The notes beneath the pieces were generated by a model. That model did no database searches. It worked only from the letters and a program-made list of their open reading frames with translations, and was not told the origin of the DNA. The translations under genes and the position numbers were made by a program. Shown piece by piece: positions 1 to 11,436 of a stretch of 64,000 nucleotides of DNA. Location of the stretch: assembly GCA_035235625.1 (NCBI GenBank), contig CP141142.1:33428995-33492994 (forward strand), read 5' to 3'. Source of the DNA: Saururus chinensis. Taxonomy: Eukaryota; Streptophyta; Magnoliopsida; Piperales; Saururaceae. The stretch's first letter is position 1, and each line of letters starts with the position of its first letter.

Positions 1-1303
1 CATCTTTGGGTTAAGGCGAGGTTCTTTCCATAGCTTACAGGCACAGAAAGAGAAAATGGCCTTCGGGTAAGGGGAAGTTCTGTCTGTCATCCACGGAAGT
101 GTAGAGAGAAAAGTGTCTCCAGGTAATGGTAAGGTCTGTCCATCATCTACAGATGCGTAGAGAAAAATTGTCTCCGGGTAAGGGGAAGGTCAGTCTGTCG
201 TTTATGGAAGCATAGAGACAAAAGTGTCTCCAGGTAGGGGAGGTTCTATTTGTTGCCTACGGGCATGAGAAGTGTTAAGTGTCCTGAGTTAAGGGGAGGT
301 TATGTCCATCACCTTCGGGCCACAATGAGGGAAACGTCCTAGGTTAAAGGGAATGTTTGTCCACCACCTTTTGACGCAATGAGAAAGATATTCCGGAGCT
401 TGAGGAGGTTCTACCCGCTATCTCTAGACCTAAAAGGGAGAACACTATGAGGAAAAGAAAAACTCCGAATGTTGCTACTTCCGGAACTAAAGGGAAGTTG
501 GTGTTTCAGATCTTCTAATTTAATATAATTAATATGCATGCACATCTTACTTAGTATTATTAATATACTAATTAAGATATATAATTTTCTATGATCTGAT
601 ATATGCTGATATTATCTGATTTGATCTGATTTGATCTACTTTGATCTACTCTATTATGAACCAATCTGCTTTAAAATACTATGTTGTGATTTGATATGTT
701 CCGATCTGCTATGATATGAATAGTTATGGTTGGATAAAATCTGATATGATCTGATCAGATCTAATATGATATAATTTACTTTGTTTTGTGTTCTGCTTCG
801 CTCTGTGATAGAGTGGGATGTGTGATTCTGCTAGTGTTCTACTCACCTCTGTGAGAAGTGTGATTCCGCTGATTTATTGGCTTCCAATATACTCCGATGA
901 TTTATTAGATTTTCGTTTGAGTCTGAATAATTTATTTGGATATAAGGATATATGTATTTTAACGTGTACGATTTTGTGATACCTGATGCATGTATTAGCC
1001 GTTAAGCAGAACTATGTTCGGATCTAATCGTATTGATATAAATTATAGATGCTATTCAATACGTACATAGGCAACCAACGACAAGACGATGTTGGCCCGA
1101 TCTAAATTAATTATAAAATTAGGTTTGTTCTGGCCTACTCATAATGAAGCACTAAGACTCCATAGCACATAGAGGAACGTTACTGCTCTCGCACACAGAG
1201 TATGCTATTCCGGGTTGGTCTCGATTTAAAATTTTCTATTTAATTTAATATAAACTCCGATTTTGTTATCCAAATAACTCAAGGTCCGGGTCAGGGTGTT
1301 ACA
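1..1303 (+). mobile_element. 5' LTR of gypsy-type element, truncated by window edge
   Basis: The segment ends in TGTTACA followed directly by a tRNA-Met-type primer-binding site. It matches the last ~1.3 kb of the LTR at 9302-11436 (same 58-bp tandem units, same GATCTGATATGATCTGAT tract, same 'AGCCGTTA..CAGAAC' and 'CCAATACGTA..TAGGCAACCAACG' blocks, same TGTTACA end). The first ~850 bp of the LTR lie outside the window. The two LTRs differ at many sites, so the insertion is old. Confidence 0.85.
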
Positions 1304-1305
1304 AA

Positions 1306-1318
1306 TGGTATCAGAGCA
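1306..1318 (+). promoter_or_regulatory. Primer-binding site (tRNA-iMet type)
   Basis: TGGTATCAGAGCA lies two bases after the LTR end. This is the standard minus-strand primer site of plant gypsy and copia elements. It fixes the element's orientation as plus. Confidence 0.85.
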
Positions 1319-2189
1319 TTTCTTTGTTTGCAAGAGGAAATTATTTTAAAAATAGATATTGATTCGATTTGAATCCCGATTGTTAATTAGAATTAATCTC
1401 AAATCTTGTTCTAATTGTATTACACCGAGTTTAAGATTTGTACATTTTATTTTCTATGTGTTGCAATGAATTTGAAACGATCATCAATTTTATAAATTTT
1501 GATCTTGAATATAAAATGATTCAATTTTTTTTATAAATAAGCTATATCGGGTTTTGATTCGTAATTTTATTTTACTAGTGTACCATCAGAATCGCTCTTA
1601 ACTCTGATATTTTTGAATTCTAAATTGTTTAATTAGAAGTAATTTGGAATTTCATTCCTACTTGTGTCGTATTGGATTAATATAATCTCCAATTTTATGA
1701 ATTTTACTTTTGAAATAGTTATTATTTAAAATTACTATTTTGAATCTCAGTTTGATGCAAATTTCGATTTTTGATTGGAATTAATTTAAAATATTATTTT
1801 AACTGTGATAGTGGATTTAATACCAATATTGAATTTAAACAATTTGTTTTGTATGTATGACATCATATTTAATACGAATTACGATTTTATGAATTATAAT
1901 TTTTAATCGAAAGTGATTTGACAATTATGTTCTAAATTAGTTGTATCGAATTTGATTTGAAATTCAATTTTGCATGTGTTACATCATATTCCCAATGGAC
2001 TCCGATTTTGTGAATTCCAATTTGTAATTTAGGAATGCTTTGAAATTCAGTTTTGTATGTGTTTTGTTAGATCTGATATGAATTTGATTTTATGAATTCT
2101 GATCTTGAATCAATTGAAAATATCAATTCTGAATCAGTTACATGAATGTATTTTTGTGACTTCAAAGTATGTCAAAATTACGACAGTAG

Positions 2190-4960
2190 AATTACAAAGG
2201 AATAACTACCAAATGCCCATGGTATGAGATACAAGGCATTAGTGGAAGTCTCAATTATTAATTCTACATGGGTATTAAAATAAAATTTAATTTTAAATTA
2301 TTTGTTTCAGAAAATATATTTAATTAAGAAATGAATATGTTAGAAAGACGATTAAGCTACTTAAGAGAAACCACGAAACACCCATGGTAGGGGAAATGAA
2401 GTGTTGGTGGATAGCTCTAGGTTTTGTTTTGCTGGTATGTTGAAAATATAATTACATTTAAAATTATTTATTTCAAAAAAATTTATTTACTTATAAACCA
2501 AATCGGCTAAATCAAGTGTCGATCACACAGAGACTTAAAATCGGAAAATTAAATTTAATCTAACTTAAGTAAACTCTAATCTAATTAAAAATTAATAAAA
2601 ATAAATAAATAATATAACTAAGAAGAATTAAAGCTAAAAATAAACAAGAATAAACTTAAATTATTAAAGCTAACTAAATCACAAAAGAAAGAAAAATTCA
2701 AATGAAATATAATAGCTTAAATTTAATTAAACTAAGAAAGCAATTAAAATTGTAAAAATTATTAAATAAAAATTAACTTAGGTTTAAGAATTCCCTCTTA
2801 TTAACTTGTAAATTATCATGTCTATGATAATCAATTTACTTCCTAAATATTACACACAATAAATTAGAATTCAATTCTATTAATTATGAAAATTTTATGT
2901 TTTAAGCCTTTAATTGAAATATTAAAAATATGTTCTTACTTGCTTTAAAGGAATAAAATCAAGTCATAAGTTGTATCTATATGAAAATCACAACTTATAC
3001 CCAATTCTACTAATAAATAATCTTAAACTAAATATTTAATTGATGAAAACTAATTTAAATTATGAGAAAAGCATAACTCGGCTCATATCCAAATTAATCT
3101 ACTAATTAAAATGAGATAAGAATAATTAACATAAAATTCTTTTTAAATTAACCAAATCACATAAATTAGTTATCTCTATAAAATTAATAAGAGGCTCATC
3201 TTAACCTTAGTTAAAGAAACTAACCACTAGTTAACATAATCTCTATTAAAAATTAAATTAAATTATAAATATTAAAAAAAATAAAAGAAAAAAATAACTT
3301 GAAATGCTCCTTCTACTTTAGCTTTGAGGAGCTTAAAGATTCTGAAAATTTTTTTCGTAGCCTAACAGCCTAAGAGATTTCTGTAATTTCTATCTTTTTT
3401 GTGTTTTTGTGATTTATCTCTATTTCTTTGTTCTCTTTTTTTTTTTTTTAACTTCACTAGAACAACCTATATAGATATGTGGAATTTTTAGTCCTAAGTT
3501 GAATGAGAAATGTAATTTTATATTATCTACACATATAGTCTCTTCCCCTATTGGTTATTACTGTAGCCCCACTTTTATTTTTTGTTTTCACGTCGGAATG
3601 TTCTTTCACTCCAGCACGTTTTTTTTTTTTCAATTCTGCACGTTCACGTTTTCAACTCCTAGACTTTTCTTCTCCATGGCGATCCATCAACCATTCCAGC
3701 AATTGATTTTTGTCTTTCAATACGTCATTCGAAACTTTACCAATTTTCACTGAAGCTTTGACTAAAACATGTCTCTTCCCTTTGGTTCTTTACCATCGCT
3801 GGTCGATACTGGTGGATTGAATATATGACATTTCTTCCAAACTGTGTCATCACAAATCTAAGATTTACAACAAATATGATCATAACATCAACAAACACCA
3901 AGCCTTTCGACCAAATCCAAGAAGCTTCATCACGTTTTTCCTCTATGAAATTCTCTGGTTCGAGTTCAATAATGGCAGCCATGAAAATTACTTCATTTCA
4001 ATCAAAATAAGTTCTTGTTCTTCGATTTTAAACTTCAAACATGTTATTTATTGATTGAATTAAAATATGTTTTCAAATGCCCAATTAGTTTGCTCAAATT
4101 CGCACTTAATTCTACCCAAAACCAAATCTTAGTAATCTGGACGTTTCTGTTCAATTATAGTCCACATTCGTGTCCGGGAAGACGAGTTGTTCACTGGACA
4201 GTCCATATTACTGTTCATTACTATTTTCTGTTCATTAAACTCTTTTGTTCATGTCTATATATATTTCTAACGTGTCCAAAACTCCAAAAAGTTGTCCAAA
4301 TCACTCTTAAGCATATCAAAAGTATTGTAAATTTTTCCGAACATTGTCCACATGCTTCGAGAGTCGTACATAACCTAAAATACATAAACATCAATATCTT
4401 AAACGTGTAAGACATGTAGAACACTGATTTTATTCAAATACACTCCTAAACAATTAAGATCGCCCAAATTAACTAATAATTAAACCACACTACGAATATC
4501 TATCTTAACATAAATAAACTCTAATTAACCCTTAATTAATCTAACTATACACTAGAAAATAAGGAAATAGGTGTAAAAAATATATAAAAATCACACATAT
4601 TACTGAATATATTTAAAAAAGTGATAGAGTTACTAAGGAACAACCACTACATACCATAGTATGGGACGTGAGGTGTTGGTGGATAGCCCTACGGTAAATT
4701 CTGCTAATATCTTGACACAAGATTTACTTTTAAAATGTTTGCATTTTGAAAGTTGTTTTTAGAAAAACAATGGAATTACCTAGGAGGAACTATAAATGCT
4801 TGTGGTATGAGACATGTGGTATTAGTGGATCATTCTTGGGCTAGTTCTGCTAGTGTGTTAAAATTAAATTCAATTGTTTTAAAAGACACTGACATTCTCT
4901 AAGAGAACTGCTAAATATTCGTGGTATAGGACGCATGATATTAGTGGACCACTCTAGGGT
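2190..4960 (+). repeat. Five degenerate ~130-bp units, array split by an LTR insertion
   Basis: Units near 2195, 2350, 4627, 4773 and 4890 share the core 'AAC.ACTAAAT.C..GTGGTA' then 'GGTATTAGTGGA...CTCTAGG'. The solo LTR 2492-4599 sits between unit 2 and unit 3. The array belongs to the interior of the surrounding LTR element. Confidence 0.6.
2492..4599 (-). mobile_element. Solo LTR, divergent member of the family at 51062-52496
   Basis: Flanked by the 5-bp direct repeat TTACT (2487-2491 and 4600-4604). It shares blocks with the LTR at 51062-52496 in the same orientation: 'AAAAGTTGTCCAAATCACT', 'CTGGACAGTCCA', and an end rich in 'AAATAAGG..A'. No internal region or partner LTR is present, so it is a solo LTR left by recombination. 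Small open frames inside it look non-coding. Confidence 0.6.
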
Positions 4961-5040
4961 TGAGTATGATGGTGGATTTAATCTTGAGTTCAAATCCTCT
5001 ATATTTTGGAAATATGATTTGAAAACCATCAAAAGCCTGT

Positions 5041-6978
5041 TGTAACGACCCGACCCAAGCCGGGCCCACAAAAATCACTAATAGAAAAATTTTCTTTTCT
5101 TTGAGCCAGGAATCAACATTTCTGTGCGGGAGGTACAACGTTCATCTACACACTACGGAGCTTCAAAGCTTCCTCGTACATAGACTTAGGTTGTGACAAA
5201 TGCATACACACAATAAAGCTTCACAGTTCGTCGTGTGTAAAACAGAATAAAACATAGATTTATAATTAAATTGGATCTGGCCAACGTTGCCTTGCCGTTG
5301 GTTGCCTACATACGTATTGGATATTATTCCAACATGATCGGATCCGAACGTAGTTCTGCCTAACGGCTACTACATACAACAATCATCACAAAATCAAATA
5401 TGTTAAAATACATATATACTGATATTTACAAAAATTTGTCATATATCGGAGTCAAGCAGAAGTTGATAAACTAAAGACGTACATCTCGCTCTTTCACCGA
5501 GTGGGATCATAACCACACATACACGTCTCGCTCTATCACTGAGCCGAGACTGAAAACACAAATTACACGTCTTGCTCTACCCTAGAGCAAGACTACACAT
5601 GTCATATAAGCATACATCGTGGCATATAAATCACACATCATGGCATATAGGCACACAACATAGCATATAGACTCCAACATGGCATATAGGCACATAGCAC
5701 AATAAACATAAAAATCGTAGTATAACACACATCATAACCGGCACATACCGTTCTATAATTAAAACGGGAGATCAAGAATTCTTACTCTCATCATGTCTCG
5801 TAAGGTATTGATATCTACAGACAGAACCTCGTCTTGCTCCGGGTTTCTTTTTCTTGTTCCGGTGTTCGGGCCAGGCCTCTCCTTGTCTTGGGGTATTTCC
5901 TTCTTATACGATTGTCAACTCAGAAATTGGAACCCTCCATCGTGTAGAATATTCTCGATTTAGTCAAGAACGCCTCTTGGATTGACTAAATCGGAGTTGG
6001 GATGGCCAGAACAGAGAAAACGAAGTTGGTCGTGCTAGAAGATAACAGGCAAAGCCTCTCTTTGTCATGGTGCATTTAGTCTTCATATGATTGTCAACTC
6101 AGAAAATAGAACCCTCCAACATGTAGAACATACTCGATTTAGTCAAGAACGCCTCTTGAATCGACTAAATCGGAGTTAGGATGGCCAGAAATAGAGAAAA
6201 GGAAGTTGGTCGAGATGCTCGAAGGTAACGGGCAGAACCTCTCCTTGTCTTGGGGCATTTTCCTCCTTATACGGACTCCAACTCGAAGAAAGGACCGCTC
6301 TATTGCGTAGAGCATACTCGATTTAGTAGGAAATGGGTCTTGAACGGCCTTAATCGGCCTTAGAACGGTCAAAAACGGGGAGGAGAAGTTCTGTTCTGAA
6401 AAACTGCACAAATGGGCTATTTATAGCCCCGAGCCGCCGGAATAAACTGCAGCGCCATGAAACTGCAGCACTGTGCCGCACGAAAATGCGGTGCCAGCCA
6501 TTTTTTCGCACCGCGTGCCCGCAGCACGTCGCCCGCGAGTGACGCGCGCGGAGACTGTGCATCGAGGCAGCACTTTACGCTCGCCGCGATCGCACGCACG
6601 TCCGGCACGCTTTTTTTCTCTTTTTCACTTTTTTTAAAAGAAATCCTTCAAACGTGCGTAACTGCCTACCCTAGATTCGGATTCGCACGTTCTTTGTACC
6701 GTTGGACTCGTATTGACGAGCCCTTCAATACTAACCCACTAGAAGTAGTAACTTGTGCTCTTTCCATGTGGGCCCACCTATTTTCCACGCTCCTCAATGT
6801 CGTAACTTCTGGTCCCGACCTCTGTTTCTCCCGTTCTTTGATTCGTTACGCTCGTTTCTTCGAGCTTTACTCAATTATAATGGTTTAAACCATTAAAAAC
6901 CTCTAAAATTTATTCCAAAATTATCGAATTAGGCCTAACCTTTCAGGTTAGACGTAATTAAAAAAATGAGTCGTTACA
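5041..6978 (-). mobile_element. 3' LTR of an inverted gypsy-type relative
   Basis: Bounded by TGTAACGAC at 5041 and GTCGTTACA ending at 6978. A polypurine tract follows on the minus strand (6979-6996). The minus-strand sequence near its end shares 'TAGCCGTTAGG.AGAAC' and 'CCAATACGTATGTAGGCAAC' with the LTRs at 1-1303 and 9302-11436, so it is a diverged member of the same LTR group in opposite orientation. The GC-rich part (6430-6620) gives spurious open frames. Confidence 0.75.
5876..6365 (-). repeat. Three ~180-bp tandem units inside the LTR
   Basis: Units start near 5876, 6055 and 6238. Each begins 'CCTCTCCTTGTCTTGGGG' and carries 'CTCGATTTAGT' and 'GTCAACTC' blocks. The third unit is partial. 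Confidence 0.75.
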
Positions 6979-6996
6979 CTCTCCCCCCTTAATTGA
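6979..6996 (-). promoter_or_regulatory. Polypurine tract of the inverted element
   Basis: On the minus strand TTAAGGGGGGAGAG directly precedes the LTR start TGTAACGAC. This is the plus-strand priming site and confirms minus orientation. Confidence 0.7.
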
Positions 6997-7691
6997 ATTG
7001 CGTCCGCGCAATTCGCTTAAACCACTCTTTTGCACACATCACAATCTAATCGTTACTTAGATAACAATAACAAACAGCATTCTAATAATTTTAAATATCG
7101 GAAAGAGCATTCAAAACACAATCCAATAGTCACCCAGATAAAGGATTTGAAAATCTAAATCCGATAATTAAGGTCGGATAACACTTTACCAAAAACATAA
7201 TCCGATAGTTAATAATCAGATAAAACACACATATACCAAATCCAATAATCACTGAGTTAAGACAAAATGAAATTCGATAAATTAAAATCGGATTAAGCAC
7301 TTATGAATATAATTTAATTGGTAAAACTCGGATTACACGTTCACAACCAGGGTTTGGTACTTTCATAATTGTATAAACCCCTCATAATATAATCCGATGA
7401 CTCATGATCGGATAAAACACTTTAATCACAATCTGATTTTTATGTCAACATCAGATAAATCAAAATTCAAAACCAGAACACAAGTAGTAAATTTGAGTCA
7501 AACATATTTTGTCAAACACCAATCCAAAACAATCTCAGATTTTCATTATTCACTAATTCACAATCCGATAATTTGATCGGAAAATAATTGCACAAAATTC
7601 GATTTAAAATCAAACACTTTTTTTTTTAAACACAGTGAATCAAATCAGTTTGAATACGACAAAGCACAATTCAGATTTGGGTCACAACACT

Positions 7692-7994
7692 AGCCGTGAC
7701 ACCCAACGGCCTACCCTCGGCTCATGGGGCAAACGAGGGCCACTAAGGGAAGGAGTTTCCCCATGATGCTCCACCCTGTGCGCGCCACTAGCTAATTATT
7801 TTTATCGGCGGGCATCCACACGTACGTCCATTACACTAAATGGTACGTACACACATCACATCACAAGCCGCGATACCCAATGGCCTACCCTCGGCGCTCA
7901 TGGGGCAAATGAGGGCCACTAAGGGAAGGAGTGTCCCCATGATGCTCCACCCTGTGCGCGCCACTAGCCGATTATTTTTCTCGGCGGGCATCCA
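7692..7994 (+). repeat. Direct repeat of ~130 bp, two copies
   Basis: 'GGCCTACCCTCGG..CTCATG' through 'TCGGCGGGCATCCA' occurs at about 7692-7822 and again at about 7866-7994. A short spacer containing an ACGTAC palindrome separates the copies. Confidence 0.8.
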
Positions 7995-9285
7995 CTATTG
8001 ATAGATTTTGGGCTTTATACCAAACAACTATCAGACCCAATTTATCGAAAAAAATTCATTCAAAATAAATTCGGAGCAAATAGACTTGAAATCAAAATTT
8101 ATTGTAATACACTAGTGGAATCAACCTTGAAGCTATCCACTAGTGGAATCAACCTATGGTGTAGGGGGTTTTAAATTCTAAATTTATGCTTATTAGCCAT
8201 GTTTTATGGGAAAATATCATATTTGTGAAATAGTTTACATTCATTGCATTGTGTTTTGAATACATGCACTTTCTGGGTAGTTCCGGGTATAACCTGGGAT
8301 TGTCTGTGCGCTCTCTGCTTGGATACCCACCCAGAAAAATAATAAATTTTGGTGCACACATATAGGTATGGGGCATCATGGGAAAACTCTTATCCTTCTA
8401 AGCCTTTTGCTACCCCATTAGTGTAGTGGGGAATTCCGTTCAATATCACAACTATGATCTATCAGTTCTTTTCTAATCCTAAAAATTTATCTGATTTTAA
8501 AAATAATAATAAGATTCCATTATCCGATCATAAATTATGAGATTTTGATTGTGATCTATTGGATGATTTACTTCCGTAAATCTCTGGATATGTTTCTGGA
8601 TTGATTTGCCAGCACTCCTATGATTTGCTTCACTTTGATTTAATATGTTCTAATTTTGCCAAATAAATTTATCTGATTTTAAAAGTCCATAATCAGATTC
8701 TGTAGGATATGATTTATCTAAATTTAAATTAATAATAGGATTTTGTTTAAAATGTTTCATCCAATAATAAATTATTAGATTGTGTTTTGGAAGGGTTTTG
8801 AAATTGTGTCTATAGATTTCAGTAACCCTGCTTTGCTATATTGTGCTTTAACTCTGAATAATGACCTATTTGCTGTGAAAGTCATAATCAGAATTGTGTT
8901 TCAAGAGTTTTATCCAAATATAAACTATCGGTTTATGTTTATGATTGTTCTATTTGATCTTAAATTATCAAATCTTGTTTATGAATGTGAAATCTGATTT
9001 TTAATCTATCAGGTTCTATTTACGAGTGTTTAATCTGATTATAATTTATCGGATTTCATATTGTGATATTCGAGTTTAGACTATTAGATTTTTGTATTTT
9101 ATCCGAGTAGTTATTGGATAATGTTATCCGATTATCACTTATTGGATTGTTCTTCTGTTTGTTGTATCCAATTGTAAATAAACTGGATTCATGATTTTAA
9201 TTACTATCTGACTAAAGGTCGAATTTTATTCTAATTTTGTTGTATTTTGAAAAGTATTTTTTGAGAATTCGGAGGATGTAATTCA

Positions 9286-9301
9286 TTTAAGGGGAGAAGA
9301 A
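9286..9301 (+). promoter_or_regulatory. Polypurine tract before the 3' LTR
   Basis: TTTAAGGGGAGAAGAA immediately precedes the LTR start TGTAATACCC at 9302. Confidence 0.75.
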
Positions 9302-9817
9302 TGTAATACCCTGTGTTCCAATTATACTTAACCCGGAGGGTTATGGGTAATTATATAATTTTAATTAAAATTTAAGGGTTTCAAGGGATGAAATCCTAAT
9401 ATATGGGTAAAGCTCAAAGTATTGAGCATAATGATTCAAAGAACATGCGAAATAGAGGTTAGGAACAAATGTTATGACCTTCGGAAATGTGCCACATGGG
9501 TGGCACCTACTTAAAAAATATGAGATAACCTACCCATGGTCTAGTTTCGAAGGGCTCATCAATATGAGTTCATTGATACTAAGAATGCGCGATTCTAAAT
9601 TCGGGGTAGGAAGATGTCGTGTTTTTAAGTTTTGAAAAAGAAAAGAATAAAATATTATTAATCCATCGCCACATGACATTGCAAGAGCTGTGCATGCATC
9701 ACATGGTGATGTGTCAGAAGACTGACGTGCATCAGTCTCATCTGACATGTGTTAGACATGCATTAGATGCATGACGCGTGTGAGACATACATCAAACGCA
9801 CGTTAACCTCATCTTAC

Positions 9818-9826
9818 TATAAATAT
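9818..9826 (+). promoter_or_regulatory. TATA box of the LTR promoter
   Basis: TATAAATAT about 500 bp into the LTR, followed by an AT-rich leader. This is the expected place for the LTR Pol II promoter. Confidence 0.45.
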
Positions 9827-10089
9827 GTCCATTCTTTAGATTCAAAAACATTCTAAAACTTCTTTTATTCATTTCTTACTTGTTTTAAGTCTGATTTGAG
9901 TCGTTTAAAAGGCGTTCTTAGCCAATTCGAGGATGTTCTACGTAATGGGAGTATCCATTCCTCAAGTTAGCAACTCCATAAGGGGAAAACACCAAGGGGA
10001 AAGAGGAAACTTTGCCTGTTGCCCTCGAGTTCCAAAGAGAGAGAAGTAGTCCTGAGTAAGAGGAGGCTCCGTCCTCTATCATCATGCCA

Positions 10090-10560
10090 CAAGGGAAGTT
10101 CCCTTGAATAAGGGAGACTCTGTCGTCCACCGAAGGGCCACGTAGTGTGATATACATCCCTGGGTTAAGTGGAGGTTCTGTCCGCAACTTACGGGCATAG
10201 AAAGAGAAATTAGGTTCCAAGTAAGGGGAAGGTCTGTCTGTAGTCCATGGACGCATAGAGAGAAAAGTATCTCCAGATAAGGGGAAGGTTTGTCCATCAT
10301 CTACGGATGCGTAGAGAGAAAAGTGTCTCTGGGTAAGGGGAAGGTCTATATGTCATCTACAAATTTGTAGAGAGAAAAGTGTCTTTGGGTAGGGGAGTTT
10401 CTGTTTGCTGCCTATGGGCACGGGAAGTGTGAAGTGTTCCGAGTTAGAGGGAGGGTATGTTCATCGCGTTTAGGACACAACGAGGGAAACATCCTGAGTT
10501 AAAGGGAATGTTTGTCCACCGCCTTCAAACGTAATGAAAAAGATGTTTTGGAGCTTGAGG
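10090..10560 (+). repeat. 58-bp tandem units in the LTR
   Basis: Repeated 'GGTAAGGGGAAGGTCTGTC' plus 'GCGTAGAGAGAAAAGTGTCT' blocks. The same array is at about 1-420 in the 5' LTR. Some units have diverged to 'GAGTTAAAGGGAATGTTTGT'. Confidence 0.8.
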
Positions 10561-11436
10561 AGGTTATGCCCGCTATCTCCGGACCTTAACGGGAGAATGC
10601 TCTCAGGAAATAAGCAATTCGAAGTTTGCTACTTTCAGAACTACAGGGAAGTAAGCATTTTTGATCTTCTAATTTAATATGATTTATATGCATGCATATC
10701 TTACTTAGTGTTATTAATATACTAATAAAGATATATAATTTTCTATGATCTTATATATGTTGATATGTTCTGATTCGATCTACTTTGATATACTCTGTTA
10801 TCATCCGACCTACTCTAAAATACTCTGTTGTGATCTAATATGCTCCAATTTGATTTGATACGATCGGTTATAGTCAGATGAAATCTGATATGATCTGATA
10901 AGATCTAATTTACTCTGTTGTGTTTTCTATTGAGTGGGATGTGTGATTCTGCTACTGTTCTACTCACCTATGTGAGATGTGTTATTTTGCTGATTTATTG
11001 CCTTCTGTTCTACTCCAATAATTTATGAGATTTTTGTTTGACTCCGAATGATTTATTCGGATAAGGATATACATATTTTCATGTATATGATTTTATGATG
11101 TCTGATGCATGCATTAGCCGTTAGGTAGAACTTTGTTTGGATCTGATCATATTGGTATAATATCTTAGATCCTATCCAATACGTATGTAGGCAACCAACG
11201 GCAAGGTGACCTTAGCCCAATCCAAATTAATAATGAAATTAGGTTTGTTCTGGCCTACACATAATGAAGCATTAAGGCTCCATAGTGCATAGAGGAATGT
11301 TACTGCTCTCGCACACAGAATCTGCCGCTCTTGGTTGGTATTGATTTAAATTTTTTAGTTTAATTTTATATAAACTTTGATTTTGTTTTTCGAATAACCC
11401 CCGGTCTGGGTCGATTTTTCGGGTCAGGGTGTTACA

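Larger units (their letters stand above)
6979..8105 (-). mobile_element. 3' internal part of the inverted element
   Basis: AT-rich, with many 'TCCGATAATT'-type variants. Read on the minus strand it aligns with 8140-9301 (for example 'GCATCATGGGGAAACTC' against 'GCATCATGGGAAAACTC' at 8366). No coding sequence is visible. The 5' part and 5' LTR of this copy are missing, so it is a truncated element. Confidence 0.55.
1319..9301 (+). mobile_element. Non-coding internal region of a LARD-like LTR element, with nested insertions
   Basis: Between the PBS (1306) and the polypurine tract (9286) no gag, protease, RT or integrase motif can be read in any frame. The sequence is AT-rich and repetitive, with many variants of 'GATTTTATGAATTC'. 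After removing the nested LTR (2492-4599) and the inverted relative (5041 to about 8105), roughly 2.8 kb of the element's own interior remains. LTRs, PBS and PPT without coding capacity is the definition of a large retrotransposon derivative that is moved in trans. A coding element that simply decayed is the alternative. Confidence 0.6.
9302..11436 (+). mobile_element. 3' LTR of the LARD-like element
   Basis: Starts TGTAATACCC after a polypurine tract and ends GGGTGTTACA. Its right 1.3 kb matches the truncated LTR at 1-1303. It contains a TATA box (9818) and a block of 58-bp tandem units. Length 2135 bp. Confidence 0.85.

Noticed and set aside
6139-6888. Overlapping open frames including a 143-codon plus frame
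   Set aside because: They lie in the GC-rich part and tandem repeats of an LTR, open on both strands with no protein-family motif.
7692-7994. CRISPR-like direct repeats
   Set aside because: Two ~130-bp copies in an LTR-element interior of a plant genome; no array structure.
9918-10300. 112-codon minus-strand frame with repeated motifs
   Set aside because: It follows the 58-bp tandem array of the LTR and has no equivalent in the other LTR copy.
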